Shown here one piece after another: positions 16,958 through 24,822 of a DNA stretch of 64,000 nucleotides. Under the pieces are notes generated by a model. It was not told the origin of the DNA. It saw only the letters and a list, made by a program, of their open reading frames with translations, and did no database searches. The stretch comes from Paludibaculum fermentans (GTDB taxonomy: Bacteria > Acidobacteriota > Terriglobia > Bryobacterales > Bryobacteraceae), in assembly GCF_015277775.1 (NCBI RefSeq), contig NZ_CP063849.1, forward strand, positions 1,736,001 to 1,800,000, given 5' to 3'. The stretch's first letter is position 1. Each line of letters starts with the position of its first letter. Made by a program: the position numbers and the translations under genes.

Positions 16958-18595
16958 ATGGCCCTGAACCCCCTCGCCGGCTTCCCGGCTCCGGCTGAAC
17001 TGCTCGTCGACACCGCTCAATTGGAGCGCGATTACTACGCCAACAAGCCCGACATGGGCGACCAGCAGCAACTCGTCAGCTTCGGCACCAGCGGCCACCG
17101 GGGAACTTCCTCCAACAGCACTTTTACCGAATCGCACATCCTCGCCATCACCCAGGCGATCTGCGAATACCGCCAGATGAAGGGCTATACCGGGGCCCTC
17201 GTCATGGGCAAGGACACCCACGCCCTCTCCGCCGCGGCCCAGCGCACGGCCCTCGAGGTGCTGGCCGCCAACGAGCAAACCACGCTGATTCAACAGGATG
17301 ACGGCTTTACCCCGACACCGGTGGTCAGCCACGCCATCCTGGAGCGCAACCGCGGCCTCAGCGCCGGCTGGAGCGACGGCATCGTCATTACGCCCTCGCA
17401 CAATCCCCCCTCCGACGGTGGCTTCAAGTACAACCCGCCCAACGGCGGCCCGGCCGACACCGACGTCACCAACTGGATCCAGGACCGCGCCAACGAGCTA
17501 TTGCGCGAGAACAACGTCGGCGTCCGCCACGTCCCGTTTGAACGAGCCATCCGCGCCGATTGCATCCATGAGCGCGACTTCATCCCCGGTTTCGTCCGCG
17601 CCCTTGCCGCCGTCATCGACATGGAAGCCATCTCCAAGGCCGGCCTCAAGATCGGCGTCGATCCCCTGGGCGGAGCCGCCGTCCACTACTGGGCCGAGGT
17701 CGCCTCCCGCTTCAACCTCGACCTGACCGTCGTCAATCCCAATGTAGACCCGCAGTTCGGTTTCATGACCGTCGACCACGACGGGAAGATCCGCATGGAC
17801 TGCTCCAGTCCCTACGCCATGGCCGGCCTCGTCCAGCTCAAGGACAAGTTCGACATCGCCTTCGGCAACGATCCCGACGCCGACCGCCACGGAATCGTCA
17901 CCCGCTCCGCCGGCCTGATGAACCCCAACCACTTTCTGTGCGTGGCCATCCGCTACCTCCTCATCAACCGCAAGAACTGGAGCACCGGCGCCCGCATCGG
18001 CAAAACCCTGGTCTCCAGCGCGTTAATCGACCGGGTAGTGAACAAACTGGGGCGCGGAGTCTACGAAGTGCCCGTCGGCTTCAAGTGGTTCGCCCCTGGC
18101 CTCTTCGACGGCAGCGTCGCCTTTGGCGGCGAGGAGAGCGCCGGTGCCAGCTTCCTGCGTCAGGATGGCTCCGTTTGGACGACCGACAAGGACGGCCTCA
18201 TCATGGGCCTGCTGGCCTGTGAGATCACGGCGCGCACGGGCCGCGATCCGGGCGAGCACTACCAGGACATCACGCAGGAGTTCGGAGCCTCGTATTACAC
18301 CCGCATCGACACCCCCTCCACACCGGAGCAGAAGGCCAAGCTCTCCCAACTGTCCCCTGCGGCCGTAACGGACGAAACGCTGGCCGGAGCCCACATCACC
18401 GCGAAATTGACCACCGCCCCCGGCAACGGCGCTTCCATTGGAGGCCTGAAGGTGGTCACCGATCAGGGCTGGTTCGCCGCCCGTCCTTCCGGCACGGAGA
18501 ACATCTACAAGTTATACGCCGAGAGCCTGGTCAGCGAGCAGCATCTCGAAAGCATCGTGTCCGAGGCTCGGGACCTGGTCGCACGTTCCCTCTAG
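16958..18595 (+). CDS. pgm: Alpha-D-glucose phosphate-specific phosphoglucomutase
   Basis: A 545-residue enzyme that interconverts glucose 1-phosphate and glucose 6-phosphate. It contains VSFGTSGHRGTS (about 40-51), the phosphoserine loop ITPSHNPPSDGGFKYNPP (about residue 144 onward), the metal loop GNDPDADRHG (about 303-312), the sugar-binding GGEESAGAS and the phosphate-binding RPSGTENIYKLY near the C-terminus. Length is as expected for the bacterial Pgm family (about 545). It lies 43 bp after the AraC gene. The role is in glycogen, trehalose and nucleotide-sugar metabolism. Confidence 0.95.
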   Translation: MALNPLAGFPAPAELLVDTAQLERDYYANKPDMGDQQQLVSFGTSGHRGTSSNSTFTESHILAITQAICEYRQMKGYTGALVMGKDTHALSAAAQRTALEVLAANEQTTLIQQDDGFTPTPVVSHAILERNRGLSAGWSDGIVITPSHNPPSDGGFKYNPPNGGPADTDVTNWIQDRANELLRENNVGVRHVPFERAIRADCIHERDFIPGFVRALAAVIDMEAISKAGLKIGVDPLGGAAVHYWAEVASRFNLDLTVVNPNVDPQFGFMTVDHDGKIRMDCSSPYAMAGLVQLKDKFDIAFGNDPDADRHGIVTRSAGLMNPNHFLCVAIRYLLINRKNWSTGARIGKTLVSSALIDRVVNKLGRGVYEVPVGFKWFAPGLFDGSVAFGGEESAGASFLRQDGSVWTTDKDGLIMGLLACEITARTGRDPGEHYQDITQEFGASYYTRIDTPSTPEQKAKLSQLSPAAVTDETLAGAHITAKLTTAPGNGASIGGLKVVTDQGWFAARPSGTENIYKLYAESLVSEQHLESIVSEARDLVARSL

Positions 18596-18652
18596 GAATC
18601 CGGGCGTCGTCTCGCCCCACGGATAGCCGTTCGCGGCCGGAGGTGTGCCCGC

Positions 18653-18682
18653 TTGAAACGAACGCGCTCCGTGATTCACTAT
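18653..18682 (+). promoter_or_regulatory. Possible sigma-70-type promoter in the pgm-methyltransferase gap
   Basis: TTGAAA (18653-18658) and CACTAT (18677-18682) are 18 bp apart. It would lead to the methyltransferase gene 120 bp downstream. This is a sequence match only; the rest of the 208-bp gap shows nothing clear. Confidence 0.25.
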
Positions 18683-18803
18683 CTGTTTGCCTCCACCGGG
18701 CGCGCTCAGTACGGCAGGAAATAGTCCTCATAGAAGCCAAGTAACGCTTCTCTTCGCCTTTGCGCCGTTGTAGATTGGCAACAGTACTTCCGCCTTTTCT
18801 TCT

Positions 18804-19469
18804 ATGAAACTCCTACTCGTCCTAGGATTACTATTGGCGTCTCCCTACACCTCCAGCGGGTGGCAGCCCCGGTTGCGCCGGAATCCGGTCACGCGCGACG
18901 AGCAAACTCCGCCGCAGCCACGCACCGCAAGCGAGAAGCTCATCCTCAGCGTGCTCGAGGAGGCGGTCCAGGCGGACGAGGTCTGGGCCAATGTGCCGGA
19001 GATCGATGGCCGTATGTTGCGCCTGCTGGCCGAATCCACGGGAGCCCGCAACATTGTCGAAATCGGTACCTCGACAGGACTCTCCGGGCTCTGGTTCTGC
19101 ATGGCCCTGGACCGCACGCGCGGCCACCTCACCACCTTCGAGCTCGATCCGCGCCGGGCCGCCATTGCGCAGGAGCACTTCCGCAAAGCGGGGGTGGAAA
19201 AGCTGGTCACGATAGTCCAGGGCGACGCCCATCAGAACGTGAAGCAGTTGAAGCTCCCCATCGATATCGTCTTCCTTGACGCTGACAAGGACGGGTACCT
19301 CGACTACCTCACCAAGCTCCTGCCCCTGGTACGGCCCGGAGGCCTGATCCTGGCCCACAACGTGGAAATGGTGCCCGAGTACATGAAGACCGTCACGGCC
19401 CGGCCAGACCTGGAGACCATCATCTACGCCCAGGGTGGCGGGCTGGCTGTCACGCTGAAAAAGCGATGA
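18804..19469 (+). CDS. Exported class I SAM-dependent O-methyltransferase
   Basis: A 221-residue protein. It begins with a signal peptide (MKLLLVLGLLLASPYTSSG) at ATG 18804. The rest matches the O-methyltransferase type 3/catechol family: SAM-binding IVEIGTSTGLSGLWF (about 85-99), FELDPRRAAIAQEHFRKAG, then IDIVFLDADKDGYLDYL (metal and catalytic Asp, about 154-170) and LVRPGGLILAHNV. A signal peptide on a SAM-dependent enzyme is unusual because SAM is cytoplasmic. The enzyme may be membrane-anchored facing inward, or the segment may be a tether. The substrate is not known. Confidence 0.8.
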   Translation: MKLLLVLGLLLASPYTSSGWQPRLRRNPVTRDEQTPPQPRTASEKLILSVLEEAVQADEVWANVPEIDGRMLRLLAESTGARNIVEIGTSTGLSGLWFCMALDRTRGHLTTFELDPRRAAIAQEHFRKAGVEKLVTIVQGDAHQNVKQLKLPIDIVFLDADKDGYLDYLTKLLPLVRPGGLILAHNVEMVPEYMKTVTARPDLETIIYAQGGGLAVTLKKR

Positions 19470-19579
19470 AAACACGGCAGGCCGCTCGCCCTGCCTGCAC
19501 TTAACAATCCTTTACCTGGGCGAAAGCAACCCATTTTCGAAAACTGGCGTTCTATGGTTGTGAGGTTCAACGCAACCAA

Positions 19580-20074
19580 ATGAACAGACTCACCCGATTC
19601 ATCGCCGCTGCTGCCATCAGCTCGGCGTTCGTCTTCGCGCAGCGGCCGGGCATGGGCCGCATGGGCGGTGGCAATCCGCCGGACGCAGCCACCCGCATCC
19701 AGTTCCGCGTCGAGATGCTCACCAAACGACTCGGCCTCAGCGACGCGCAGCAGGCTTCCGCCACCACAATCTTCACTGAAGCGGATGCGGCCACAACCAA
19801 GGCCCGCGCCAACGTCTCTACCATTCACGACACCCTGGCGGCGGCGGTCAAGAAGAACGATGTCGTCGCCATCGACCAGGCGGCCACGCAATTGGGCACC
19901 ATCAACGGCCAGGTGACCTCCATCGAGAGCAAGGCGGAAGCGGCGTTCTACGCCGTCCTGACGCCCGACCAACAGACGAAATTCGATTCAATGCCTCACG
20001 GACCCGGCGGCATGGGCGGCATGGGTATGGGCCGCGGTGGTCCGCAGGCGATGCGCTCCCAGACCAACCAGTAA
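19580..20074 (+). CDS. Spy/CpxP-like periplasmic protein
   Basis: A 164-residue protein with a signal peptide (ending AFVFAQ, about residue 21) and a helical core with LTXXQ-type signatures (RLGLSDAQQASATTIF and AVLTPDQQTKFD). These are hallmarks of Spy/CpxP-like periplasmic chaperones or metal sensors. The mature N-terminus (RPGMGRMGGGNPP) and C-terminus (HGPGGMGGMGMGRGGPQAM) are rich in Gly and Met, which could bind metals, for example copper; that is an inference. It is a single gene with its own 110-bp upstream gap and is followed by a hairpin. Confidence 0.75.
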   Translation: MNRLTRFIAAAAISSAFVFAQRPGMGRMGGGNPPDAATRIQFRVEMLTKRLGLSDAQQASATTIFTEADAATTKARANVSTIHDTLAAAVKKNDVVAIDQAATQLGTINGQVTSIESKAEAAFYAVLTPDQQTKFDSMPHGPGGMGGMGMGRGGPQAMRSQTNQ

Positions 20075-20134
20075 GCCTGCCCCTACGCCCTCCCAGTGTA
20101 GAGCCGGCGCCTGAGCTGTTCTGGAGTAGATCCG

Positions 20135-20175
20135 GCCGCAGGGTGACATGCCCCCAACATGACCCACCCTGCGGC
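20135..20175. terminator. Hairpin between the Spy-like and cytochrome genes
   Basis: GCCGCAGGGTG (20135-20145) and CACCCTGCGGC (20165-20175) form a perfect 11-bp stem with a 19-base loop. There is no T-run right after it. It may end the Spy-like transcript or shape the cytochrome leader, 33 bp before the proposed TTG start. Confidence 0.5.
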
Positions 20176-20208
20176 TCCGGTCTTGCCAGCCTGTGCTACC
20201 CTGCCCGT

Positions 20209-20592
20209 TTGAAGCCCCTCGTGCTAGCCCTGCTCCTCGCCGCTGTCCCACCCGCGCCTTTCGTCCTCCCTCTCTCCAACGGCCTGTATCTCGTGCTGGA
20301 TGAAGCCCTGCACGTGCGCCGCGTCGCCGCCACGCCCCAGCAGGCCGAAGCCGACCTGCAGGCCTGGACCACCGGCCGGGACATCTACACCTCCCTCTGC
20401 AGCCGCTGCCACGGAGCCGATGGCGCGGACCGCTCCTACGCCGGCGGCAACGTGAAACCCATCAACGGCCTCGGCCGCCGCTACTCCGAAGACGAACTGC
20501 TGGAGCGCACCGAGCGTCCCGGCACCGTCGATCTCAGCAATCTCGACGCCCGCCTGCGCCACGCCCTGGCCGTCTACGTCTCCGGCCTGTAA
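20209..20592 (+). CDS. Small exported mono-heme cytochrome c
   Basis: A 127-residue protein. The best start is TTG 20209, giving LKPLVLALLLAAVPPAPF as signal peptide; the frame is open to an ATG at 20143 that would add 22 residues across the hairpin. The heme site is CSRCH (around residue 64), followed by GADGADRSYAGGNVKPINGLGRRY. After the CxxCH there is no Met and no second His, so the usual axial sixth ligand of class I cytochrome c is not visible. The C-terminal helix (DARLRHALAVYVSGL) is normal. It lies 39 bp before the DUF1080 gene. The electron-transfer partner is unknown. Confidence 0.75.
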   Translation: MKPLVLALLLAAVPPAPFVLPLSNGLYLVLDEALHVRRVAATPQQAEADLQAWTTGRDIYTSLCSRCHGADGADRSYAGGNVKPINGLGRRYSEDELLERTERPGTVDLSNLDARLRHALAVYVSGL

Positions 20593-20631
20593 GTCCCGGC
20601 CCCTCACATCGGATACGATGTCTCTGGCCCC

Positions 20632-21846
20632 ATGTCTCGAATCTTCTTACTCACTCTTCTGGGCGCGGCTACCCTCGCCGCCGCCGACAAGCCCTTCACC
20701 CCACTCTTTGACGGCAAGACCCTCAAGGGCTGGGAGGTCTGCAACGGCAAGGCAACTTATGTTGTCGAGAAAGGCGAAATCGTCGGCACCACCGTGGAAG
20801 GCAGCCCCAACAGCTTCCTCTGCTCCAAAAAGGAGTTCGGCGACTTCGTACTCGAGTTCGACACCAAAACAGATCCGCTGCTGAACTCGGGCGTCCAGGT
20901 CCGCGCCCACCGCTACCCGTCCGACACTGTCGTCACCACCTTCGATGGCGCCAAGAGCGCGCAGCACACGGAACCCAAGGGCCGTGTCTACGGCTACCAG
21001 GTGGAAGTCGCGGACGAGAAGTCCGGAGCCTCCGGCGGCATTTACGACGAAGCGCGCCGCGGCTGGCTCGACAACATCTCCAGCAATCCCACCGCCTCCA
21101 AGGCGTTCAAAGACAATCAATGGAATCACTACCGCGTCGAGGCCGTGGGCGACTCCATCAAAACCTGGATCAACGGGATCCCCTGCGCCAACCTCACCGA
21201 TTCCGAGGACCTCTCCGGCTTCATCGGCCTCCAGGTCCACGCCTACAAGGGTGACAAGCCCGTGCAGGTCCGATGGAAGAACATAAAGATTCAGGACAAC
21301 GGCAGCCACATGTGGAAGCCGCTGTGGGACGGCAAGACCCTCACAGGCTGGACCCCGCGGGGCGGCGGCAGCATCACGGTGCAGGACGGCACCATCTACG
21401 CCCATTCCGTCGAGGGCGACGAGAAGATCGGCATGCTCGTCTCCGACCTCTCGCTCACCGACTTCACCGTCCGCCTGAAGTTCAAAATCCAGCGCGGCAA
21501 CTCCGGCTTCTTTGTCCGGACGGATCCCAAGAACCTCGCTGCCTACGAAGTGGAGATCGACGAGAAGAAAGGCACCGGCGGCTTCTGGGAGACCGGCCCT
21601 GGCGGACGCAAATGGGTCACCGGCCCAGAGGACAACGGCACCGTGAAGCCGAACGACTGGAACCAGCTCACGGCTTCCCTGCACGGCCACCGCATCGTCT
21701 TCCACGTGAATGGCGCCCGCACGCTCTATCTGCCCGACGACACGCCCGGCCGCACAGAGGGCGTACTCGGCCTGCAGACCCACGGGGCAAAGAAGCCTAC
21801 AGACGTCTGGTTCAAGGACATCGAACTGCTGGTGCCGAAAAAATAG
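20632..21846 (+). CDS. Secreted protein with two 3-keto-disaccharide hydrolase (DUF1080) domains
   Basis: A 404-residue protein with a signal peptide (MSRIFLLTLLGAATLAAA). It contains two tandem concanavalin-like DUF1080 domains. The first (about 21-222) begins FTPLFDGKTLKGWEVCNGKA and includes GVQVRAHRYPSD and YGYQVEVAD. The second (about 229-402) begins MWKPLWDGKTLTGWTPRGGG and includes NSGFFVRTDPKN. Some DUF1080 proteins hydrolyse 3-ketoglycosides; others only bind sugar. Secreted copies are abundant in soil Acidobacteria and Planctomycetes. Which domain is catalytic cannot be told here. Confidence 0.87.
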   Translation: MSRIFLLTLLGAATLAAADKPFTPLFDGKTLKGWEVCNGKATYVVEKGEIVGTTVEGSPNSFLCSKKEFGDFVLEFDTKTDPLLNSGVQVRAHRYPSDTVVTTFDGAKSAQHTEPKGRVYGYQVEVADEKSGASGGIYDEARRGWLDNISSNPTASKAFKDNQWNHYRVEAVGDSIKTWINGIPCANLTDSEDLSGFIGLQVHAYKGDKPVQVRWKNIKIQDNGSHMWKPLWDGKTLTGWTPRGGGSITVQDGTIYAHSVEGDEKIGMLVSDLSLTDFTVRLKFKIQRGNSGFFVRTDPKNLAAYEVEIDEKKGTGGFWETGPGGRKWVTGPEDNGTVKPNDWNQLTASLHGHRIVFHVNGARTLYLPDDTPGRTEGVLGLQTHGAKKPTDVWFKDIELLVPKK

Positions 21847-21909
21847 TAAAACGGCTTGACCCGTCTATCGCTTCACGCCTCAACGTGGATTGCAGGAGGT
21901 CATATACAC

Positions 21910-22089
21910 ATGACGAAAGACAAGTTCGTAGCCATCCTGCGTGCCGCCGGCATCACGGAAGACCAGATGCACAAGCTGCACGTTGAGTTTGAGCGCACCG
22001 ATCCGAAGGAGCACCAGGGCTTCCTCGAGTACCTGGGCATCCCGCCGGCCGAGATCACCTCGATCCGCGCGCAGAGCGCCAAGGGCTAA
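21910..22089 (+). CDS. Small protein of unknown function (59 residues)
   Basis: Start MTKDKFVAILRAAGITEDQM at ATG 21910 is supported by a near-perfect ribosome site (AGGAGGT, 21894 onward); the frame opens earlier but without such a site. The protein is soluble and helical, with a pattern of ITEDQMHKLHVEFERTDP and HQGFLEYLGIPPAEITSIRA. It has no signal peptide, membrane segment or cysteine. A strong terminator follows 16 bp later. I do not recognise its family; a role as a small regulator or binding protein is only a guess. Confidence 0.75.
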   Translation: MTKDKFVAILRAAGITEDQMHKLHVEFERTDPKEHQGFLEYLGIPPAEITSIRAQSAKG

Positions 22090-22105
22090 CCCCAGACACA
22101 AGAAA

Positions 22106-22152
22106 GCCCGGATTCGCGCCATTCCGGAGGGCGCGGATCCGGGCTTCTTTAT
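22106..22152. terminator. Strong bidirectional terminator
   Basis: GCCCGGATTCGCGCC (22106-22120) pairs with 22130-22144 over 15 bp with one G-U pair. It is followed by TTCTTT on plus and by TCTTT on minus. It separates the 59-residue gene from the convergent aldo/keto reductase gene and can serve both. Confidence 0.85.
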
Positions 22153-22157
22153 TTCCG

Positions 22158-23018
22158 TTAGCCGCGCGTGCTGGACGCCGGGATCTTCTTCGTCAGTTCC
22201 ATCATCTCGTTGACGTTCTCGCTGCCGATGGTGAAGCAATCGAGCACGTCCTGCGACAGCGCATACTGCAGGCACTCATCCGTCTTGTTCCGCAGCTTCC
22301 CTGCCCCGAAAATCTTCATCCCGATGATGCCCTTGCCCGAAGCCTTCATCTGCTTCAGCACCGGAATCACTTCGGCGGGCGAAGCGTCCATCGCGACGCC
22401 GGCCGGATTCAACCGGGCCAGATCAACTTCCACCCAGGGCGAAGCGGCCGAAGCCTTCAAGGCTCCCATGGTGTGGCAACTGACACCCTTGGTGCGGACG
22501 ATGCCGCGCTCCTGCAGTTCGTTGATGTACTCCATGGCGCCCTTTTTACGCTGGGGCCAGTCGGCGTCCATCATGCAATGCAGCAGCAGGATGTCGATGT
22601 AGTCGGTACCGATCTCGCGCCGGAACCGGTCAATGTCCGCCTTCATCTCAGTTTCCGTGGAAGCGTGAGTCTTGGACATAATGACAACCTTCTCGCGCGG
22701 CGTCTTCTTGAGAGCCTCTTTGAGATGGGCATGCGTACCGTACTGGTCGGCCGAATCCCAGAAGTTGACACCGTTGTCGACGGCGGCGCGCATCATGTAG
22801 GCGACGCCTTCCAACCCAAGCTTCTTCGTCTGGTTCGAGCTACCGCCCGCGCCGTTGGTGCCGGTGCCCATGGCCAGCCGGCTGAGTTTGATCTTCCGGG
22901 GACCCAGCGTCACGACATCGCTGGCCAGTTTCTGTGTTGTACCAGCAAAAAGGTGGTACGGAAAAGCGCTCAGACTGACTGCGCCGGCGCCTGCTGTCAG
23001 GAACGATCGTCGTTTCAT
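22158..23018 (-). CDS. Tat-exported aldo/keto reductase
   Basis: A 286-residue protein starting at MKRRSFLTAGAGAVSLSAF, a twin-arginine signal, so the start is 23018. The AKR tetrad can be placed: Asp in FWDSADQYG, the catalytic Tyr in that same motif, Lys in VIMSKTHAS and His in DILLLHCMMD. The NADPH-binding end has GKGIIGMKIFGAG and FTIGSENVNEM. Export with bound cofactor by Tat would be consistent. The substrate (carbonyl compound or sugar) is unknown. The convergent neighbour shares the terminator at 22106-22152. Confidence 0.87.
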   Translation of the reverse strand: MKRRSFLTAGAGAVSLSAFPYHLFAGTTQKLASDVVTLGPRKIKLSRLAMGTGTNGAGGSSNQTKKLGLEGVAYMMRAAVDNGVNFWDSADQYGTHAHLKEALKKTPREKVVIMSKTHASTETEMKADIDRFRREIGTDYIDILLLHCMMDADWPQRKKGAMEYINELQERGIVRTKGVSCHTMGALKASAASPWVEVDLARLNPAGVAMDASPAEVIPVLKQMKASGKGIIGMKIFGAGKLRNKTDECLQYALSQDVLDCFTIGSENVNEMMELTKKIPASSTRG

Positions 23019-23187
23019 GGGACCTCCCAGTCGATGACGTGACAATACCATACCAATCCAGGATGGTGCAGCGGCCAGATGGCGTAAGCGCGAAAAGGTT
23101 ACGGAAGTAAGCCCTCAGCCATCGGCCGCACAGCTCGGAACCCGGCAAAGTCTCCTGGCAGCGCAGGACACCGCAATCATTGGGACG

Positions 23188-23225
23188 GCGGACCCCCTGG
23201 TCCGCGCGGGGTCCCCTGACCCCGC
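23188..23225. repeat. Twin palindromes with identical loops (REP-like element)
   Basis: GCGGACC (23188-23194) with GGTCCGC (23199-23205), and GCGGGGTC (23206-23213) with GACCCCGC (23218-23225), form two adjacent perfect hairpins. Both have the same loop, CCCT. They lie 28 bp past the eda stop codon. The paired, GC-rich form resembles REP elements; no second copy was noticed in this window. Confidence 0.5.
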
Positions 23226-23252
23226 ACCCGTCGACAAACCAAACGAACCCGC

Positions 23253-23912
23253 CTACCCGCGCATCTCCGCCCGAGCCTTCGCCACCACTTCCAGGAACTG
23301 CTGAGCCCGTTCCGTAAACACTTCGTACGTCCCGGCTTTGATCGTCTTCGCGTCCACCAGTTCGCCGCCCACGGCCACCGCACACGCGCCCGCCTTCAGG
23401 AAGTCGCCGGCCGTTGTCAGGCTCACCCCACCCGTCGGGATCATTTCGATCTGCGGGAACGGTCCCTTCAAAGCCTTGATGTACTTGGCGCCGCCCACGT
23501 TGTCGCAAGGGAACACCTTGACGATATCGGCGCCGGCCTGCCAGGCAGCCAGCACTTCGGTCGGCGTCAGCGCGCCGGGGCAGATGGGCCGCGAATAGCG
23601 CTGCGCCATCTCGATGGTCTTCAGGTTCAGAGCCGGCGTGACAAAGAACTGCGCACCAGCCAGCATGCAGATGCGGGCCGTCTCCGGGTCGAGCACCGTC
23701 CCCGCGCCCAGCACCATCTTGTCGCCGAACTCATCGGCCAGCTTCTCAAGCACCTTCACCGCGCCCGGCACCGTCATCGTCACTTCGGCCGCGCGGATTC
23801 CGCCCTTGTAAATGGCCTCGATCGCCTTGTAAGCACTGTCAGCGGTAGGAGTACGTACGACCGGAACGATGCCGATCTCTAGCATTGCGGAGAGGATACT
23901 CTCTTTTTTCAT
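23253..23912 (-). CDS. eda: KDPG/KHG aldolase (Entner-Doudoroff)
   Basis: A 219-residue class I aldolase cleaving 2-keto-3-deoxy-6-phosphogluconate to pyruvate and glyceraldehyde 3-phosphate, or acting on 4-hydroxy-2-oxoglutarate. Motifs in order are GIVPVVRT, RAAEVTMTVPGA (catalytic Glu), MVLGAGTVLDPETARICM, FFVTPALNLKTIEMAQRY, and AGADIVKVFPCD, in which the Lys forms the Schiff base. IPTGGVSLTTAGDFLKAGA binds phosphate. It is the last gene of a three-gene minus operon (acyltransferase, unknown protein, eda) with gaps of only 7 and 12 bp. Confidence 0.92.
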   Translation of the reverse strand: MKKESILSAMLEIGIVPVVRTPTADSAYKAIEAIYKGGIRAAEVTMTVPGAVKVLEKLADEFGDKMVLGAGTVLDPETARICMLAGAQFFVTPALNLKTIEMAQRYSRPICPGALTPTEVLAAWQAGADIVKVFPCDNVGGAKYIKALKGPFPQIEMIPTGGVSLTTAGDFLKAGACAVAVGGELVDAKTIKAGTYEVFTERAQQFLEVVAKARAEMRG

Positions 23913-23924
23913 GTATTCAATGTA

Positions 23925-24815
23925 TCAAAGGCGCCGGAAATCGGGCAGCACCGTGCCGTGCCACGACGCCAAACGCTCCAAAGTCGCCTCGTCGCCCGAA
24001 TGCTGGCGCATCAGGCCGATCATGGAGCCCAGGCCGCGGTGCACCTCGTCCACCGCATCGCCCACTTCGGCTCCGGTCGAAGCCGGCCGGGTTGGGGGCG
24101 GCGGCGGCGTGCCCGGCTCCACCGGACCCTTCGCCGCTTCGGCCAACAGCGCGTAGAGCACCTGCGGCGCATCTCCACGCGCCCGCCCTTCGTGGGCAAT
24201 CCGGGCCAGCTCCGCCGTCACCTCCGCCGTGTGCACCACGCGCCCCCACAGCCCAGCCTGGTCCGGACCGGCGAACGTCCCATCGACAAAGAACACACCA
24301 TCCAGCACTAACGTCGTCCGGCGCAGCATGCTCCAATCCATCGGATCATCGCCGCCACGCCCGAAGCCAAAGAGCATTCCGCCCGATCTCTCCTCCTCCG
24401 CCGGCTGCCGCACATCGGTATTGCTGCCCACCACGCGGCCGCCGCCCACCCATCGCTTCGAGCCCGCCAGCATCACACTCGAATAACGCAACTTCCGCCG
24501 GTAGTCCTCGCTGAGGCCAAATGGGTGCAAAAGCGAAGGCGTCGCCGTCCCACCCGTCGAGACGGTCCTCGACGTGACCCGCCCGTTGAGGTCTTCATAC
24601 CGCCAGACAAACGACCAGGCCGCGACATCCTTGCCACTTCCGTTCACCCAAATGGCCGACCCCGGCCTTTCAGATTCGTCGATGAAATCGTCCGGGACCG
24701 CTGGCAGCCCGTCCGGGCGGCTGCCGATCTCCGCCAGCCACTGGTCGTAGTAAGGAGAACTCGGCCCAATCAACCACAAGCCGTGTTGCGGCAGGTCTTC
24801 CAGCAGGAGCTCCAT
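23925..24815 (-). CDS. Protein of unknown function in the OlsF-like/eda operon
   Basis: A 296-residue protein. Start MELLLEDLPQHGLW (24815) follows the acyltransferase stop by 7 bp; longer open sequence upstream lies inside that gene. No signal peptide or membrane segment is seen. The middle has WRYEDLNGRVTSRTVSTGG and an Arg/Gly-rich loop (MLFGFGRGGDDPMD). Around residue 215-225 there is a proline run (PGTPPPPPTRPAST), and the end is helical. I do not recognise a family. Its place between a membrane-lipid acyltransferase and eda suggests a lipid- or surface-related role, but that is inference. Confidence 0.65.
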   Translation of the reverse strand: MELLLEDLPQHGLWLIGPSSPYYDQWLAEIGSRPDGLPAVPDDFIDESERPGSAIWVNGSGKDVAAWSFVWRYEDLNGRVTSRTVSTGGTATPSLLHPFGLSEDYRRKLRYSSVMLAGSKRWVGGGRVVGSNTDVRQPAEEERSGGMLFGFGRGGDDPMDWSMLRRTTLVLDGVFFVDGTFAGPDQAGLWGRVVHTAEVTAELARIAHEGRARGDAPQVLYALLAEAAKGPVEPGTPPPPPTRPASTGAEVGDAVDEVHRGLGSMIGLMRQHSGDEATLERLASWHGTVLPDFRRL

Positions 24816-24822
24816 TGCGCCA

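Noticed and set aside
23052-23187. Possible tRNA or small RNA in the gap between eda and the aldo/keto reductase
   Set aside because: I could not fold a cloverleaf or find a T-loop motif; only the twin palindromes at its end are clear.
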